64,000 nt of DNA from Diphasiastrum complanatum (GCA_029204225.1 CM055109.1:28352861-28416860); one strand, 5' to 3'; shown: positions 23,501 through 35,836, counted from the first letter of the stretch. The notes: generated by a model from the sequence alone, not told the origin. Numbers and translations: made by a program.

Positions 23501-24577
23501 TCAGCAGGGTAACTCAATGGCATAAGACTCATTTTACTTGGCTCAGAGAGTTGGCTTCGGCCAAACCTGATGGTAGATTAATCCTAGATGAGAACATGCA
23601 TTGACTCAACATCATACTTGAGCAACTTTATCATCTACGTTTAATCAGCTTGGTTATATTTCTCTTTAGTTCTAATAGTGTCCTTGTATATGCTTTTTTT
23701 CCATATTTGGAAGTGATATTAGCAAAGGTACAATTGACTGATCATATTTAAATCCCACAAACAGATGGTTGATTTGAAGGCCCCTTCTCTTCTCGTAAAA
23801 TGTAAGGGTTTGAGTGACTGGATTTCTTCACTGAAGTATTAGTATTGTTGGGTAAGGGAAAGTTTCCAGCTATCTTCTTGTTTTATGAATGATATTTTTT
23901 ATGTGTAGCTTTCTTGATGTATCAAAGATGTGTAAGTTTCGTTTATCCAAGTGTCAGATGATGGAAATTCAATCCATGTCAACCTCTAAAATCACTCTAA
24001 GCTCTGGCTTTAGATTAGTAGCAAGGTTCCAACACTCGTCCTGAATAAGATAAGATTTTCACATGAAACTTTCTTGAGATTTGAAACATTTATATAATTG
24101 GTCATGCAAGTGCAGTGGATTGTCTTTGTATCCTTCTTTCGTGATTTGCTGAAGGCACATGAGCATGAGCAGAGTGCTGGACCCCAAAGTAGAAAAGGAG
24201 GTTTCTAACGATTCCATTAACGCAATCCGTGAATGTCTTAGCTGGATTTTTATCACACTAAACAGTCAAGATCATTGTCATTGGGTTCATAGAAAACAAG
24301 CAGATTTGCTCAATGGATAGGCTCATTCTACAAATGGGTCCAGAGTAGATGTTGCAGTAGCAATGATCTTTTACAAAGTTCTCACATTCCAGCAGCACCC
24401 ATATAAGATGTCTAGAAGTACACAAAGGAGAAGCAAAGCATTAGTGTATTGTGTGGAAAATACTGAAGAAAGCTTATGCCACCACACTTTCAATTCAGAT
24501 TCTAAGAGTGTAGCTCTAACCAGGATGCTGGACTTTACTTATGCCATAAAATTCTTAAATGCTGGGCTTTGCATATA
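20548..24577. other. PPR 3' region and intergenic DNA
   Basis: A gtaagt near 20631 could start an intron in the PPR 3' UTR. From 21820 to 22326 a 168-codon frame lacking an ATG start contains hydrophobic stretches but no recognisable domain. A loose ~75-bp repetition (ggcttggg, tctat, ttgtgagtcat, ggtctatatg) lies at 22290-22440. The remainder shows no gene, RNA or complete mobile element that I can support. Confidence 0.5.
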
Positions 24578-24648
24578 GCGCAGCTGGTGTAGTGGTATCA
24601 TAGTACCCTCCCACGGTACTGACCGGGGTTCGATTCCCCGGCTGCGCA
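24578..24648 (+). tRNA. trnG-CCC: tRNA-Gly (anticodon CCC)
   Basis: A full 71-nt cloverleaf: acceptor GCGCAGC/GCTGCGC with discriminator A; D-arm ggtgtagtggtatca containing the plant tRNA-Gly D-loop; anticodon stem GTACC/GGTAC around loop CTCCCAC (anticodon CCC at 24610-24612); T-arm CGGGG-TTCGATT-CCCCG. Internal box A and box B are intact and a TTTT terminator follows. CCA is not encoded, as expected for a nuclear tRNA gene. Confidence 0.97.
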
Positions 24649-24931
24649 TCTCTTTTGTTGTAAATAAAGTTGTTCATGTAGTTTTTGTATTATTTGAAAT
24701 AGGCTGGTCAATAATTTGATCATTTTCCTTTGCTGGGCTGGAATTAGGGCCATTAATTGTGCTTGTTAGGTATTATGAAAATTTTCAAAAAAAGAGTCGA
24801 GATCTTATGTTGGGTAAATTTAGTCCTTGGGCTGGTGAAAACCAACACCCCCCCCCCTCCCTTTCCCTTTTCTTATACATAGATGCTTTAGATTTGATAT
24901 TGATGGCATTTTACAAGAATAATCATTTAAG
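24649..24931. other. Gap
   Basis: AT-rich with a C(8) run near 24849-24857; nothing else seen. Confidence 0.5.
24653..24656 (+). terminator. Pol III terminator of tRNA-Gly
   Basis: TTTT four bases after the tRNA 3' end, the usual RNA polymerase III stop. Confidence 0.8.
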
Positions 24932-25615
24932 CCTAGGACTTTTCAAACTATGTTTGCAAGGCACACATCAAAAGTGCAAATGTTTAAGTCATATCATAGC
25001 AGATGGGAAATGATTACTTAATTATGTGTTGGCCTGTTCAGGTTCCACATAATTTTAGCACCACGCGTCAGGGTGCGCCAGTCTGCGCCTTGGGCCCACT
25101 GGGCACGTGCCCGCAAAATTTTGCAGGTGGGCGCGGTAGGCAGCCTGTAGTGGCATCGGGCAGCCTGCGGTGGCACCGAGCAGCAGCAGTGGCACTGGGC
25201 ACCTTCACGCCCATCCACACACATGCGAGTATATGGGCGAGTTTAGATATATATGCACCCAGTGTAATCCCACAGAAAAGCTTATGGGATAATATTTGGT
25301 TGCCCGACACGTGGTAGCCGGGCAACCAGTTTTCCAAAAAAAAAAAAAAAAACCAGTCCTAGTTGGCGCAGGCTGGCACACCCTGACGCGTGCCAGCACC
25401 CATCAGGGTGCTAAAATTAATTGGAGCCGCCTTTTCAAGCCATGTTTGCAAGACTCACCTCTAAAGTGCAAAGTTTTAAGTGATGGAGCAGCATATGAGA
25501 AATGGATATCCTCGAGTTATGCCTTTGGACTTTTCAAAAACATGCTTGCAAGGCTCACATTAAAAGTGCACAAGTTTAAGTGATGTTGGAGCATATGGGA
25601 AAGGAAGATCCTTGT
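24932..25615 (+). repeat. Three-unit ~95-bp tandem array interrupted by a MITE
   Basis: Units begin cttttcaaactatgtttgca (about 24934), cttttcaagccatgtttgca (25431) and cttttcaaaaacatgcttgc (25526). Each continues with ctcac/cacac, aaagtgca, tttaagt and gcatatgggaaatgg or similar. Units 2 and 3 are adjacent, while unit 1 is separated from them by the 388-bp element at 25041-25428. Confidence 0.85.
25041..25428. mobile_element. Mutator-like MITE, 388 bp with long TIRs
   Basis: The left TIR (25041-25089) and the right TIR (25365-25428, reverse complement) share taattttagcacc, acgcgtcagggtg and gcctgcgcc-type blocks. The right arm carries an extra ~14 bp. Flanks gcctgttca (25032-25040) and gccttttca (25429-25437) look like a 9-bp TSD with one mismatch, as in Mutator-like elements. 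Inside is a second palindrome (tggttgcccg...cgggcaacca, 25297-25328) next to an A(17) run. No coding capacity, so it is non-autonomous. Confidence 0.75.
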
Positions 25616-26932
25616 CCAACGTTCGATATCTTGCACAAGTTTCTTTTTTGGCAATGAATAGTTGATTTGCAATAGCATCATTGTGTACAATATGTACATG
25701 CTTAACTAGGCATAGCCAAGAAAGAGCTTGAAGCTCTAAACTTTAACTGCACAATAGCAATAACTCGAGCTTGTGTCTTCATGGACACAACCACAACTCT
25801 TTTCCATGCAAAGGACCATATACAATATTCACACTGTACATCGTGTTTCAAACACAATAATTCTAGACCTTGTGGGCTCCAAGATGTGTCTCCCGTATGC
25901 AAGCACACCAATATTTTTAGCACTAAAGAACTATGTGATAGGTATTCCATGGAGCTCAATCGAGTTGCATTGCCTCATCTAAAATTGAAATCAATAGGTA
26001 CATTTTTAATGCTTTGAACTATTGGTACAAGTGGTAATTATTGCTCCTAATTTTTAGGCGTAAAAGGTTTTTGTGGAAACTTAAATGCATTAGATAATTT
26101 TGCATAAGATAAATTATGTCCAAAATATCTATTTACCCGGTGAACATCAAAAGGCCATGAATGGAAAATTCATGCCCACACAAATTTGCTTGCTTGGTGA
26201 ATTGTTTAAGTCCATGAACACAACTATCACATGACTCTTAAGGCTTGAAATCATATTTTAATATTAGCAAAGTCCATTTATAAAATTCCATGAACCAATT
26301 TATCGTGCACAATAATGTCTACAATTCTCATAAAACAAATCCTATGATCATTTTGAATAAGGATAAGCAAGACTTTCGATGCACTTCTACGTAAGGAAAT
26401 GAGCTCCCATTCATATATCTTTAATAACGATGAGGCTCATTTTCAAATTTACTATTTGAATTGATCCTTACAATTGATGAAGGTTGTTGTAATCCTCTAT
26501 AATAATGCTAGATGTAAAAATCTATGTGGGCTCTTTAGGTTAAATTTTTCTTTTTATAACCTTGAATGAGCATGTGCACTTGAGTGGAACCAAACTCCAT
26601 ACCTTGAGGCAAGAAACTGAGTCATCAACTAGCAACTCACTTATTTGTGGACTTGTTAACTTTCAATGTTGATTGCCAAGGAAGAGTTGGCCTCGTTAAA
26701 AAGTTAGTGTTCTTGACCAAACCAAAGTAGTTGCACTGAGAAAAGATCCGACCTCACTTGGCTCATGGAAGATGGTCTATGTTCTTCCTTCTATTTGAGA
26801 AAACTCAAGGTCCAACATAAAAAGGAGGATACATACCAACAAGAGATTCATGTAGTCATTTTCTAGCACCATTAAATGATGGAAACTATCATTGTCCTCT
26901 TTGAGAAGATATACCACCATCATATGCATACA
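25616..26932. other. Gap
   Basis: No recognisable gene. The region just below 26933 should contain the rest of the Copia-2a RT but the frame is lost. No LTR or second domain could be read here. Confidence 0.45.
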
Positions 26933-29803
26933 TTAATGCATATAAACTTTTAGGCTCTTCTTCAAAAAACACACCTTTCCTTCATGCTTTGCCTTGATGA
27001 AGCCCTCGGGTTGCCTCATGTAGATCTCTTCCTCCAAATAACCATTGAGGAATGCATTTGTAAAGTCAAGTTGGAATAGCTCCCAATTGAAGGTTGTAGC
27101 AAGACTAATGATCAACCTGATAGTAACAAGCTCAGCCACAGGAGCAAAAGTCTCATCATAATCAATGCCTTTGGTTTGTAAAAAACCTTTGGCAACAAGC
27201 CTAGCTTTATGCTTGCTTATTGATCCATCTTGATTATACTTCAATCTAAATACCCACTTGCAATCAAGAGGTTTCTTCCCTTGAGGAAGATCCACAAGAT
27301 CTCAAGTATGATTCTCAATAAGAGCATCATACTCTACTTGCATAGCATCCATCCAACTTTTAGACTTACAAGCATCTTCATAGCATGTTGGCTCATCTAA
27401 CATTGAAGTAAGAAAGGTGTAAGATGTGAAAGATGATGAGCCTTCCCTTTGATCACCTTGACCATCATAGGTGAGCCTCAATGGCTCGGATCTTGCCCTT
27501 GTAGATCTTCTTGGAGTTCTTGGAGTTCTTGCATCTTGAGGTGGATCCTCAAGTTCTTCTTCACTTGGAAGCTCCTCCTCCATCCTAGCATGATCCTTGG
27601 CATCAAGATGATTAGTAGCATTATCATCCAAATCACAAGCATGTCCTTCGTCAGAAATAACATCCCTACTCACTATCACCTTGCTAGTGATGGGATTGAA
27701 GACTCTATAACCTTTGCTATTCTCACCATATCCTACAAAGATGCCTTTGATGGATGTTGCATCATCCTTCCTTCTCTTATCCAAGGATTGGTGTACATAG
27801 CAAGTGGATCCAAAAACTTTGAGATCCTTGAGATTGGGCTTCTCTCCAAATAGAGCTTCAAATGGTGTGATTCCTCCAATGGCTTGGTTTGGCAATCTAT
27901 TGCACAAATAGTTAGCACAAGCTATTGCTTCACCCCAAAATGGTTTGGATAGAGAAGCATCTAGCCTTAAGGCCTTAGCACACTCACAAAGAGATCTATT
28001 TCTTCTCTCACTCACTCCATTTTGTTGAGGGGTGTATGGACATGACAACTCCCTCTTTATGCCATTAGAACTACAAAAGTCAATCAACTTATTGGAGATA
28101 TATTCACCTCCATTATCACTCCTTAGTACCTTAATCTTGGTACTAAGTTGATTTTCTACCAAAGTCTTGAACTTTACAAAAGAATCAAACACCATTGAAT
28201 TGCTAGACAAGAGGTACATCCAACAAAATCTAGAATAGTCATCAATGAAGATTACATAGTACTTGGCACCACCATTAGACTCATGTGAAAAACTATGAAC
28301 ATCTGAATGGATGAGTTCAAGAGGAGAGTTTGATCTTGATGTAGATCTTGAGAAGAGTAGTTTGTGAGCCTTTTCACATCTCTTCCCACACTTTGACAAA
28401 TGCTTGGGGAGTCCAACTGCAAGCTCCTTTGTAACCATAGATTCCATGGCTTTGTAGTTGGGGTGACCCAACCTTTTATGCCACAGTTCCACCTTTGATA
28501 ACTCCACCTTTGCAAAGTTAACACTCTCCACTGCAACATTAGCATCAAGCTTAAACAATCTACCTTGCTTAAAGCCTTTGGCTATACATTCATCATTTCT
28601 AAGGATGGAACAAACTCCATGCTTAAATTGTACATCTAGGCCATTATCCATTAACTGGCCAACACTAAGCAAATTCTTGGTTAACTTAGGAAGATAAAGA
28701 ACATTATCAAGTTTCAAATTTTTGGATGATCCCACATACAAGGGAATTGTTCCTATTCCACTTATCTTACATTCTTGACTACTTGCAGTATAGATTGATC
28801 TATGTAAATCATTGTAAGAAAGTAAAGTGGAGAATATTTCCTTTTGATATGTCATGTGAGAACTAGCCCCGCTATCAATCCACCAAGAATCATTGGTGTT
28901 GCTCTTGGATGATGGTGGTTTGTTGGAAACCATCAAGGATGACTCTTCATCCTCCTCCTCCTCCTGATGTGCAATGTTGCTTTGTTTGCTCTCTTGTGCC
29001 TTCTTCTTCTTGAGACATTCTGATGCAAAATGTCCTTTCTTTCCACAGAAAAAACATTTGTACTTGGACTTGTCTGTGATCTTGCCCTTTGTGCTTGAAG
29101 CCTCATCCTCCTCCTTGGTCTCCTTGAAGTGCTTCTTCTTGCCATTGGTCTTCTTCTTGCTTTTGAATGAGAAATTAGCTTTCTCATCACCATCCTGTAG
29201 AGAAATAGCATTCATTCTTGCATTGGTATGCATCATCCTACACTCTTCAGCTACTAATACACTGTGTAGCTTTTCTATAGTAGGCAAAGTGTCTTGGATT
29301 GCAAAACTTTGGACCAAATTTGTAAAGCCACTCCCTAGATCATTGAGGACAATCTGAACAAGCTCACTATCTTGAATCTTCTCTCCAATGGAAGCTAACT
29401 CCCTATTGAGAGACTTGATTCTTAGCACATAATCTTGTGCACTCTCATCACTCCTCTTCATGCTTTGTAGAATCTGATTCCTAAGCATGAGAACCCTCGA
29501 AGTGTTACTAGACTCATAGATAGATTTTAAAGATTCCCAAGCCTCTTTAGCACTCTTACATGATGATACTTCCCTTAAAAGATCATTGCTTACATTCATC
29601 TTAATACAGTGAAGTGCAAGCCTAGACCTCTTCTTGTATCTCACTAATTCATGTGCACCTAGAGGTTCATCTTCATCATCTATTAGGAACTCATAAAGAT
29701 CCTAGAGCACCATTAGTGACTCCATCCTCACTTTCCAAATAGCATGATTGGTAGAATTTAACCTCTCACTAGCTTCTAGAAGGTAGGCTCCCACTGATCC
29801 CAT
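26933..29803 (-). pseudogene. Copia-2a gag-pol, nearly open, truncated in RT
   Basis: The best-preserved retroelement here. Gag starts at ATG 29803 (MGSVGAYLLEASERL). Zinc knuckle YKCFFCGKKGHFASEC lies near 29060-29020 and protease WWIDSGASSHMT near 28880-28850. Pre-integrase ELWHKRLGHPNYKAM follows. The integrase core keeps all three acidic blocks (LIHSDVHSF, LRSDNGGEYIS, PQQNGVSERRNRS). The linker ends in KSWMDAMQVEYDALIENHT, and RT begins CKWVFRLKYN and reaches QLDFTNAFLNG, the first RT aspartate. Only two in-frame stops interrupt it: TAG near 29706 (after LMVL) and TGA at 27301 (where Trp is expected after ENHT). Below 26933 homology stops, so the YVDD palm, RNase H and 3' LTR are gone. 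Inactive but young-looking. Confidence 0.93.
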
Positions 29804-31074
29804 CTTACTAGCAAGATTCTACACACAAGATATAGATTTGTTTGGACCTGAAACTCACAAAGGTTTCTAACTTGCGGTATTTCACTCAAATGTTGACTTC
29901 TAGTCCAACAGATGGATTTGTAATCATAGTTCTATCACTCCCTCACAAAGCTGGAATGAAGATAAGATGAGATGAAAACTACTCTCAAGCAAATCTTGCC
30001 AATCTTGGCTATTCTTGGACAAAAACTGACTCTATCTCTCTCATTTACTTTGTACTTTCAAGACCTGGTTTCCACTTTAAGAAGGTCTGAAATCAGCCTA
30101 GATTAATAAGTTTTCATGAAACAAATTCAAAACTAATCAATGGCAAGTGATCTTGGTAGCTTATCCTAGGATTTGCACCAAAAATTACATCAAACTGACG
30201 CCAGATGAATTTTCTATGATCCGATGAATATGGGTTATTAAATGCTGGTTCAAAGATGCCCACACATGTGAACAGTGTGAAAGATTTCAGATCCTTAAGA
30301 TCCAATCTACTTGAATGATCTTTGGTTAGAAAGAGAAATACACTACCAATTTCACCAATGTAGAAAAATCAGCATCTACACACAATTTGAGATGCAAACA
30401 CTAATAGAACTTGATCAAACTTGAATGAAATGATTATGTACTGTTGCTGTCCGTACAAACCCAGCAAGCTACTGTATTTCACACGTGTGGATCCAAAAAT
30501 AGCAAATATAGATCATTCTACACATAGAATTGCAAGCAATCACCAAGATAGTGCACCAATGGATAGTAGAACCCAAGAGAACCATGTATAAGCATGAAAT
30601 GAGATAGAGAAGAGAGAAAATGACTCTCTCCACGAGTTACATCCTTTTATAGCAGGTCCAAACCCTATTTGGCCACTTGGCTTTCCCACCAAAATGCTAA
30701 CCCTACCAATTTTGGGTCTAGATTCAATGTACCCAACTTATTCAAATTGAATCTACTCAAACTCGCATTCTATCTTTCCCACACTTTCAAAAAGTGTTTA
30801 TTCAAATGAAATTTAGACTAATAAACTTTGAAAAGTCAACCTCTAAGTCTAAAACAAGTTTTGACCTCAATATGCCAAATATGGAAATATTGCAAAATGT
30901 GATGAAACTAGTTGAATCTTTCACAAACAGTACAGATTTTGATCCTGAAAAAGTTTGGAATCAAATCCCCTCACCAAAACCTGGATACCAGCTCGCCCTT
31001 CCAATACTAGCTTTTTGCACCAAAACCTGCTAAAACTGGATTAGATTCAAACACAGATCAATGGCCTTGTACTT
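29804..31074 (-). other. Copia-2a 5' leader
   Basis: A 1.27-kb untranslated leader between PBS and gag. Segments such as aactcacaaag, gttgacttctagtcc and cactccctcacaaag recur in the leader of Copia-2b (35260-35400). This confirms it belongs to the element. No upstream gene is seen. Confidence 0.7.
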
Positions 31075-31087
31075 GGCTCTAATACCA
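31075..31087 (-). other. Copia-2a primer-binding site
   Basis: Minus strand TGGTATTAGAGCC, the tRNA-Met PBS with one change (C to T at the seventh base) relative to TGGTATCAGAGCC at 35849-35837. Abuts the LTR at 31088. Confidence 0.88.
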
Positions 31088-31778
31088 TGTGAAAAGTACA
31101 GTACTAAGGACCATAAATGGATCTTTAAATGATCCACAAGGTGATTGTATGCTTGTTAAACAATCTATCAGAAACTAGTCAACAGAAAACAAGATCGAGT
31201 TTAGCAACTTGATAGGAAACAAGTAGAGACAATCAAAGCATTGATCAATTAGTATAATCCAACTCCACACGTGTGGAAATAAGGCTGTAGTACGGCCTGT
31301 AGACAATGTTTACAAAGTGCCAAAGCTGGGTTTCATTGGAAATCAAGAGTAATCACCATACAATGAGAGGAAACTCGAGTTTCTCCTTGAGGCTCCAAAA
31401 AGTTCCTATCTTCTCACTATGGAGAATGGGAATACATAGTAAAACACACTTCATTCGCTAAGTTAGGTGAAAATCCAGCATGTAATAAGGAAGTAGACTC
31501 CACTTTCTTGCCCTAATGTGAAAACCCTAGCCTGGATCCAAGAGTCATGCTTGGTAGGTGCATGGTTAGTACAAATCTCATCATAAATCATGGTCTAGAT
31601 CCTACAAAGTAGGAATCACTACCAAATGGACACAACCACTCCTCTTGACTCGTGGTAACCTACTTTAGGTGTGTATGTACAAGTGGCACTTTGGCCATTC
31701 AAGTAACCAACAAACAATATTGACAAAATGTACAATATTCTACATGGCTAGATTTGCCAATGTAGGCAATTTTTCACA
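31088..31778 (-). mobile_element. Copia-2a 5' LTR, 691 bp
   Basis: Plus-strand ends are tgtgaaaagtac (31088) and gcaatttttcaca (31778), an inverted TGTGAAAA...TTTTCACA pair with the PBS adjacent. Blocks such as gttaggtgaaaatccagcat are shared with the Copia-2b LTR near 35950. Confidence 0.85.
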
Positions 31779-32628
31779 CAATAATCTGCAATAGGACCAA
31801 TTAAGGTCTCTTCTACGGTGGCAAGCTCCTCTGCAACATAACAACAGGCTTCATCGATAAATCTCTTTGGTGAAAACCTTAGACAAGTTGGCCTTGTCAA
31901 GGACTCTACTATTGTGGCTTATGTTGTTCCTCCTTTTCTTCTGGACCACTAAGTTCTATAGAGAGCCTTGAAGTATTGGAAATAACATCAATAATTTTTG
32001 AAGTGCTTGCTATGTCGTTAACAAATCTAGATTTGATCTCTAAGATATATAGCATCTCTATTCATAATATTTTTTTTTGTCTCAATAGATTATAAAGCTT
32101 ATATTATTTATATCCAAAAGCATATTATTGTACAAAAATTGGCTTAGTGCTAAAGTCATCTAGCCTTTTCCAAAGCTCAGTGCTCGGGAAAATCGGCATA
32201 GTATAGGAATGGATCCGACAACTTTTCTCAAAAATTGACTTCAAAGATGTAATGCAAGATGTTGACTTCTTAAAAACCAATAAAAATTTTATTTTGTAGA
32301 AAATTTTATGTTTAGTAAAATATATGTAGGATTTTAAACTGTTGGCTTTTGAATATATAGGATGCATGTAAATTAGTATAATACTTCATAAAACCACATA
32401 AAATTTTGAAATGGCGAAGTTCTACCTTGCAGGTGCTCGATCTTCTACACAATCTTTTATATAAGTTACATTTGTAAACCTATTGATACATGGAAATTTT
32501 CTAATCTTATAACACAATGTACCATGAAAATAATTGTTGGACCCAGCTAGGTTGATGCCCAAGAAAAATAGTTGGATGCCAGAGATCTTTGAAATATATA
32601 AAAAAACTTTACGATGAATATATTTCAG
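31779..32628. other. Gap
   Basis: AT-rich; no gene, RNA or mobile-element feature identified between the Copia-2a LTR and the Copia-1c LTR. Confidence 0.45.
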
Positions 32629-33113
32629 TGTTGGAAAGAGGTGTGTAAAAGATAGGTCTAAAATAATTGAATAAAAATAATTCGAACGACAAGAAAGAAA
32701 ACTTAACGTGCACAGCGGAATAAACTATCTTCTTCTTTCTTCATGCATGGCTACGCCTATCAATTTCGAACAAAACAATAGTGATAAAAATCACGTTCAA
32801 TCTTATAGTAACTAACTTTGAAATCATTATTACTACAGTGATTACGTAGCCAAACATTTAAGCATTGAATTATCAGACAAATAATCTATCGTGAAGAATT
32901 ACAGAAATGCATACATTCTGAGACAAACCTGAACACAATAAAAGATAGCATTGATTCAGTATGGAACGAACAGAAGTAAATGAGTACAACAAGTTTGCGG
33001 ATCGAAGTCACGTACTCTAAGATATTTTTGAGCGACTAAAATAGAAGTCTGAATTAAGCGCAATTACTAATAAGCAGTAGGCGCAATAGCATGCAATCAA
33101 CTACGTTTCTGCT
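32629..33113 (-). mobile_element. Copia-1c 3' LTR, truncated
   Basis: Starts tgttggaaagaggtg (plus strand) like the Copia-1a and 1b LTRs, then shares gcatgactacgcctatca-type and gattacgtagccaaacatt blocks with 5500-5575. It stops near 33113, about half way through the 1073-bp LTR, and joins directly to RT-start sequence. RNase H, most of RT and half the LTR are therefore deleted. Confidence 0.78.
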
Positions 33114-33114
33114 A

Positions 33115-34017
33115 GTAGGTAATTCCACAATCATCCATGTCTGGTTCTTGATAAGAGATGAATACTCTTTATCCATAGATTCTTTCCATAGATCGAAATC
33201 TAGCTAACTAAGTGCCTCTTCAACAGTCGTCGGCTCATGAACAAGGTAGGCTACAAACTTGTCGATATACCTGATAGGTGGTCTGCTAGCTTTTGATGAT
33301 CTTCTGGGAAATAGAGGAAGTTGATCATTTTCATCATACTGTAGTTGTTGAACTGCAACATCATCTTTTTCTGAAACCGTTGGCATGTTGTTCATCAAGA
33401 GTAGATGAGCTTGGACCTTCAATGGGAATAGTCGAGTGAGGAACTGGGAAGTTCAATATGTTAGGAGAATCTGGCAGGTCGGCTACGTGGGCATTGCCTT
33501 TTCCTTTGAGGTCAATAAACCGATCTTCGATGAAGATGACATCCTGGCTAGTGAATATCTTCGACACGATGGGATCGAAGAACTTGTAGGCTTGCTCTGA
33601 AGTAGTGTAACTGATGAAAATACATTTGATGCTCTGAAAATCGAGCTTCTTCCTGAGATCATGAGGAATCTGCGCATAAGCAGTACATCCAAAAACTCGT
33701 GAGTTTGATAGAGAAGGTTTGGTATCTGTCCAAACTTCGAATGGTCTTTTGTATGAGAGACCTTTAGTAGGACATTTGTTCTCAATATAGGTTGTTGTTG
33801 AAACAGCTTCAGCCCAGAAGGTCTTCGGAAGTGTTGCATGTGATAACATGCACTTTGCCAATTCAACCAAGGTTCTGTTCTTTCGAATAGGAGGTAATGT
33901 ATTGTTGCTCGATGTTGTTGTCAACTTTCCAAGGATGCAGCTATGGCAGATAGGGAGATCGACTTTACCAGAAGGATACTCGAGATCAAGTACTAGGGAT
34001 TGTCTGGACAATTTCAA
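33115..34017 (-). pseudogene. Copia-1c pre-integrase/integrase/RT-start remnant
   Basis: From 34017 down: the integrase N-terminal zinc segment (VLDLEYPSGKVDLPICHSCI, then LGK). The frame then jumps straight into IRKNRTLVELAKCMLSHATL near the end of the integrase core. About 130 residues containing the first two catalytic aspartates and the start of the Glu block are missing without loss of frame. The C-terminal domain (FEVWTDTKPS...VFGCTAYAQIPHDLRKK), linker (FIEDRFIDLKGKG) and an RT start near 33180 (LWKESMDKEYSSL) follow in broken frames. The piece then meets the truncated 3' LTR. Confidence 0.88.
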
Positions 34018-34020
34018 ATA

Positions 34021-34260
34021 ACCCTAGAGTTTTGCCAAGTTGCTGACTAGGTTGGTTATCCACCTCCATGATTCAAGAAATTTGGTCCTATAATTTAGGA
34101 ATTATGACCAAAAAAACCAAAAAAACCCTATGAATGACATCTAACCTATATAGGGTAGCCTACACACATGCAACATGGACTCACATGTGTGGGACCCACC
34201 TATGTACAATCTACATGTTTTGATCAAGCTAGATTTGCCAATTTTTTACAATTTTTCACA
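34021..34260 (-). mobile_element. Copia-2b 3' LTR fragment
   Basis: On the minus strand it begins TGTGAAAAATTGTAAAAAAT at 34260, as in Copia-2a. The segment near 34025-34140 (accctagagttttgccaag, ttggtcctataatttag) matches the Copia-2b 5' LTR at 36033-36140. A short purine tract (gaggat, minus) lies just above it. It is truncated below by Copia-1c. Confidence 0.75.
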
Positions 34261-34711
34261 ATCCTCAAATTTAGTTTGATCTATTACAACTCTCTTTGCT
34301 TGATGAATGAATATTTTAGAAGTGTCTAAAAAATCCAGCTACAAACAAGGAACTTTTGAGAGTCCAATAGAGAATGATGTCCGTGAAGGATCTTTCACCA
34401 CCTCTTAAAGGATCTCTTACATGATGTTCCATTATTGTGTCTATATACATGTAGCACACTTCAAAGCAAAGCTATGAATTTCAAGGCATTTTATGCACTT
34501 GATGATACATCAATTAAGCTATTAAGTGCATAGATAATGTTTCCAAAAATAATTTGCCTTGCTTGATTCATATGATTGAGCCTTGATGGCTCCAAATCCA
34601 ATTCTAGATTATAATTGTCGAAACTTCTTGCATCATCTTCATGAAAGAGGAGATAATTAACATATAATGCAAGAAAATTAAACATAAGGATAAGAACTAG
34701 ATCATGTTCTC
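34261..34711. other. Copia-2b 3' internal region, unreadable
   Basis: AT-rich sequence between the 3' LTR and the linker. No RT or RNase H motif could be read in any frame. Confidence 0.4.
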
Positions 34712-35158
34712 TCAAAATTTAAGAGAGTAAAGAAAGATTTTGAGTTGAGTATGCCAAGAACTTGGCTCTACCTTCATGATCTTGATGATCTCTCCATGAT
34801 TATGCCAATCCCTGGCCTTCAAGAACCTTTGCTCACATAGAGCAACACCAAATGGATTGATGAATGCATGAGAGATGTCACTCTCCTCATCTTTCCTTCC
34901 TTTGACTATGAACTTGATCCTTGATATCTCCATCTTGGACTTTGAAGGTGTCCTTGGAGTTCTCGGCCCGTCACTTTTTCCTTGCACTTGACTCGGCTCC
35001 TCTCCATCAATGAGTTGAATAAGGTGCTGATTCAAAGTTGCTTCTTCAAGTTTGTTGGTCTTACACTCATGAAAGATCACATTTCCACCATTGATAACTT
35101 CTTCGGTGGAAAACATGTAAATTCTACAATCTCTACTTGAAGAGCAAAACACTAGCAT
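34712..35158 (-). pseudogene. Copia-2b integrase-RT linker remnant
   Basis: The 148-codon minus-strand frame reads the end of an integrase C-terminal region (GNVIFHECKTNKLEE) and a polar linker (QGKSDGPRTPRTPSKSK) typical of the Copia interdomain. The domain cores on both sides are deleted. Flanked by a Copia-2 leader above and sequence leading to the 3' LTR below, so 2b is an internally deleted element. Confidence 0.6.
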
Positions 35159-35836
35159 TATTCCTAGACTACATAATCAAGATCCCCATGATCTTGATTT
35201 AAAATAACACTTAGGAAGGATTCTACAAAACAATGCTCAAGAAAATTGGAAGTCATTTGAATCTAGAAACTCACAAAGTTTTCACTTGTCTTGATTATCT
35301 CAAATTTGACTTCTAGCCCTCTCTTTGGACTTCTAGTCACAGTCCTCACACTCCCTCACAAAGATAGAATGGAGATAAGATGAGATTCTATCAAAGAACT
35401 ATCAAATCCTATCAATTTTCACCATTTTTGGACAAAAAACATGGCTAAATCTTACTCCTCCTTCTTGATGGTTTTTCAAGACCTAAAAAACACATTTAAA
35501 GGGCTTGAACTCAGCCTCAAATAACTAGATCTCATGACCCTAACCCAAATCTGATTGATGGCAAACAAACTTTGATGCTTTACCTAGAACTAGCACCAAA
35601 ACACTCATCAAGAAGACATAGAATGCAATTGTTTGGATCTTGTGAATATTGAAGATTAAATGCTAGTACCGGGGTGCCCATATGTTTGGGAAGTACAGCT
35701 ATTGACCCTCACCGAGTTTGGATCCCAAATGTTCAACCTAAGACTTGATTTGAACTTACCCTCTCAAGACTAGCTTTCTACCAACAACTTGCTAAAAATG
35801 GATTGTCCTTTGATCAATGATTATACTCTTGTACTT
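35159..35836 (-). other. Copia-2b 5' leader
   Basis: Shares aactcacaaag, gacttctag and cactccctcacaaag blocks with the Copia-2a leader and ends at a PBS. No coding sequence. Confidence 0.6.
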
